Made by a program: the position numbers and the translations under genes | Assembly: GCA_964613585.1 (NCBI GenBank) | Contig: CAZTHL010000004.1 | Span: 1-64,000 of the forward strand | Reading direction: 5' to 3' | DNA: 64,000 bases | Source of the DNA: CAZTHL01 sp964613585 | GTDB lineage: Bacteria; Pseudomonadota; Alphaproteobacteria; DSM-16000; Inquilinaceae | Shown: positions 63,107-64,000 of the stretch, in pieces | Layout of the letters: every line of letters begins with the position of its first letter | Position numbering within the stretch: position 1 is the stretch's first letter | Notes under the pieces: model-generated | What the model saw: the letters and a program-made list of their open reading frames with translations, nothing else | The model's database searches: none | What the model was told of the DNA's origin: nothing

Positions 63107-63607
63107 ATGCCAGGCACGACACCGAAGGCTTATCTCGCCGGCCCGGACGTCTTCGATCCGGCCTACGACGCCCTGCTCGAGGCGCGCAGCCGAGCATGCC
63201 GAGCCTACGGGCTGCAGCCGCTGTCGCCTGTCGACACCGGCTTCACGACCGCCGCGGCGATCTATCGCAACAATGGCCGGCTGATCCGTGACGCGGACGT
63301 CGTGATCGCCAATATCGAGCCCTTTCGCGGCCCGCACTGCGATGTCGGCACCGCCTGGGAGATCGGCTTTGCCGTGGCCCTGGACAAGCGCGTGTTCGCG
63401 TTCTCGCGGGATCGGCGGCTTCTGGTCGAGCGCATTCCGGCCGGCACCGTCCCCGGACATGATGCGAACGGCCGGCTGATCGAGAACTTCGGGCTGGCCG
63501 AGAACCTGATGATCGCGGAGTCGGTCCACGACGGGCACATCCATCCGACCTTCGAGGAGGCCATGAAGGCCGCCGCGCGCTTTCTCGGCCTGCGCGCCGC
63601 CGCCTGA
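63107..63607 (+). CDS. Nucleoside 2-deoxyribosyltransferase-family protein
   Basis: The 166-residue protein opens KAYLAGPDVFDPA, the family start, followed by IYRNNGRLIRDADVVIANIEPFRGPHCDVGTAWEIGFAVAL, where Asp and the nucleophilic Glu of the family are found. Enzymes of this type cleave or exchange N-glycosidic bonds of deoxynucleosides or nucleotides. It could be a salvage enzyme or, with the adjacent membrane protein, part of a conflict system. Confidence 0.88.
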   Translation: MPGTTPKAYLAGPDVFDPAYDALLEARSRACRAYGLQPLSPVDTGFTTAAAIYRNNGRLIRDADVVIANIEPFRGPHCDVGTAWEIGFAVALDKRVFAFSRDRRLLVERIPAGTVPGHDANGRLIENFGLAENLMIAESVHDGHIHPTFEEAMKAAARFLGLRAAA

Positions 63608-63717
63608 GCCCGCGACCGGCCGTCGCCGGGCGCCGAAGTGATCTCCGACGCCATGGAAAGCCGCCGGGTCACTGCCGACATATGGTTCGGCAGGCCAACG
63701 ATCCTGGGAGGCCGATC

Positions 63718-64000
63718 ATGCGCACGTTCCTTGTGCCCTTCCACGATGACGACAGCTCCGATATCGCGCTCGAGGCGGCGCACCGCTTGGCGTCGCGCAA
63801 CGCCGGGCATATCGAGGGGCTGCTCGTCCTGGAGAATCCGGCGCTCGCCATCAGCGACCGCTTCGCGGTGCCGTCCGAGGTGCTGGTCCAGGTCACCCAC
63901 AGCTGGCGCGAGGTGGCGGACAAGGCCCGTGGCCGCTTCCGCGGCTTCGTCGAGCGGCGCGGCATCGCGTGGTCGGACGAGCCGCAACCGGCCGGCGAGG
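63718..64000 (+). CDS. Universal-stress-like protein, 5' part (runs off the window)
   Basis: The ATG at 63718 follows GGGAGG. The 94 visible residues read MRTFLVPFHDDDSSDIALEAAHRLASRNAGHIEGLLVLE, the strand, loop and helix start of UspA-type proteins. The 3' end lies outside the window. Confidence 0.75.
   Translation, partial: MRTFLVPFHDDDSSDIALEAAHRLASRNAGHIEGLLVLENPALAISDRFAVPSEVLVQVTHSWREVADKARGRFRGFVERRGIAWSDEPQPAGE

Overview
The window is very GC-rich DNA (roughly 70% G+C or more) from a purple photosynthetic alphaproteobacterium, probably of the Rhodospirillales type. The phototrophy call rests on a light-harvesting 2 (puc) operon at 15.0-18.3 kb: pucB, pucA, pucC and two tandem PpsR/CrtJ boxes. 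The alphaproteobacterial call rests on families such as DUF2794, DUF3035, the alphaproteobacterial PAS family and the overall gene orders. I cannot name a genus.

Layout. 0-5.5 kb is accessory: the end of a TPR-repeat protein overlapping a small EACC1-like protein (both broken by one homopolymer frameshift), small unknown proteins, an astacin metalloprotease with a repeat-bearing partner, and long non-coding GC-rich stretches. 5.5-15 kb holds an M48 lipoprotein protease, dienelactone hydrolase, beta-carbonic anhydrase, YchF, a GT39-type glycosyltransferase, NnrS and an Old Yellow Enzyme. 14.5-18.3 kb is the puc locus, which also carries a 235-residue repeat protein of unknown function, a degenerate second alpha polypeptide and a divergent peptide deformylase. 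18.8-25.6 kb has a nucleotide-sugar dehydrogenase, small conserved proteins and a redoxin-YfgM-BamB-Der series. 25.9-34.8 kb is a long minus-strand housekeeping run (dnaB, alr, mlaE, mlaF, radA, cvpA, purF, SDR).

35-38.2 kb contains small proteins, an AT-richer island and an L,D-transpeptidase. 38.4-47.5 kb is an iron locus related to the Campylobacter p19 cluster: a triple-repeat FTR1-like periplasmic protein, a P19/FtrA-type protein, a DUF2318-YHS membrane protein, two FtsX-type permeases, an ABC ATPase, a thioredoxin lipoprotein and a cytochrome c. A perfect Fur-like palindrome separates it from two divergent paralogous genes. 47.6-64 kb has a Fic protein, a CBS protein, one-carbon and folate genes (fchA, folD, folK), maoC, ribF, a PAS protein, an ileS-lspA-DUF3035-M16-M16 operon, and a membrane protein beside a nucleoside deoxyribosyltransferase-like gene. 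The window ends inside a universal-stress-like gene.

Two genome habits recur. Short GC-rich minisatellites (12-36 bp units) fill many intergenic spaces, and three of them repeat the stop codon of the adjacent gene. A palindromic element beginning TAG-(A/C)(G/C)CNGTTTCC sits at gene 3' ends and supplies the stop codon of der, radA and the L,D-transpeptidase. A 100-base run of N at 49186-49285 is an assembly gap inside one minisatellite. I saw no tRNA, rRNA or CRISPR array.
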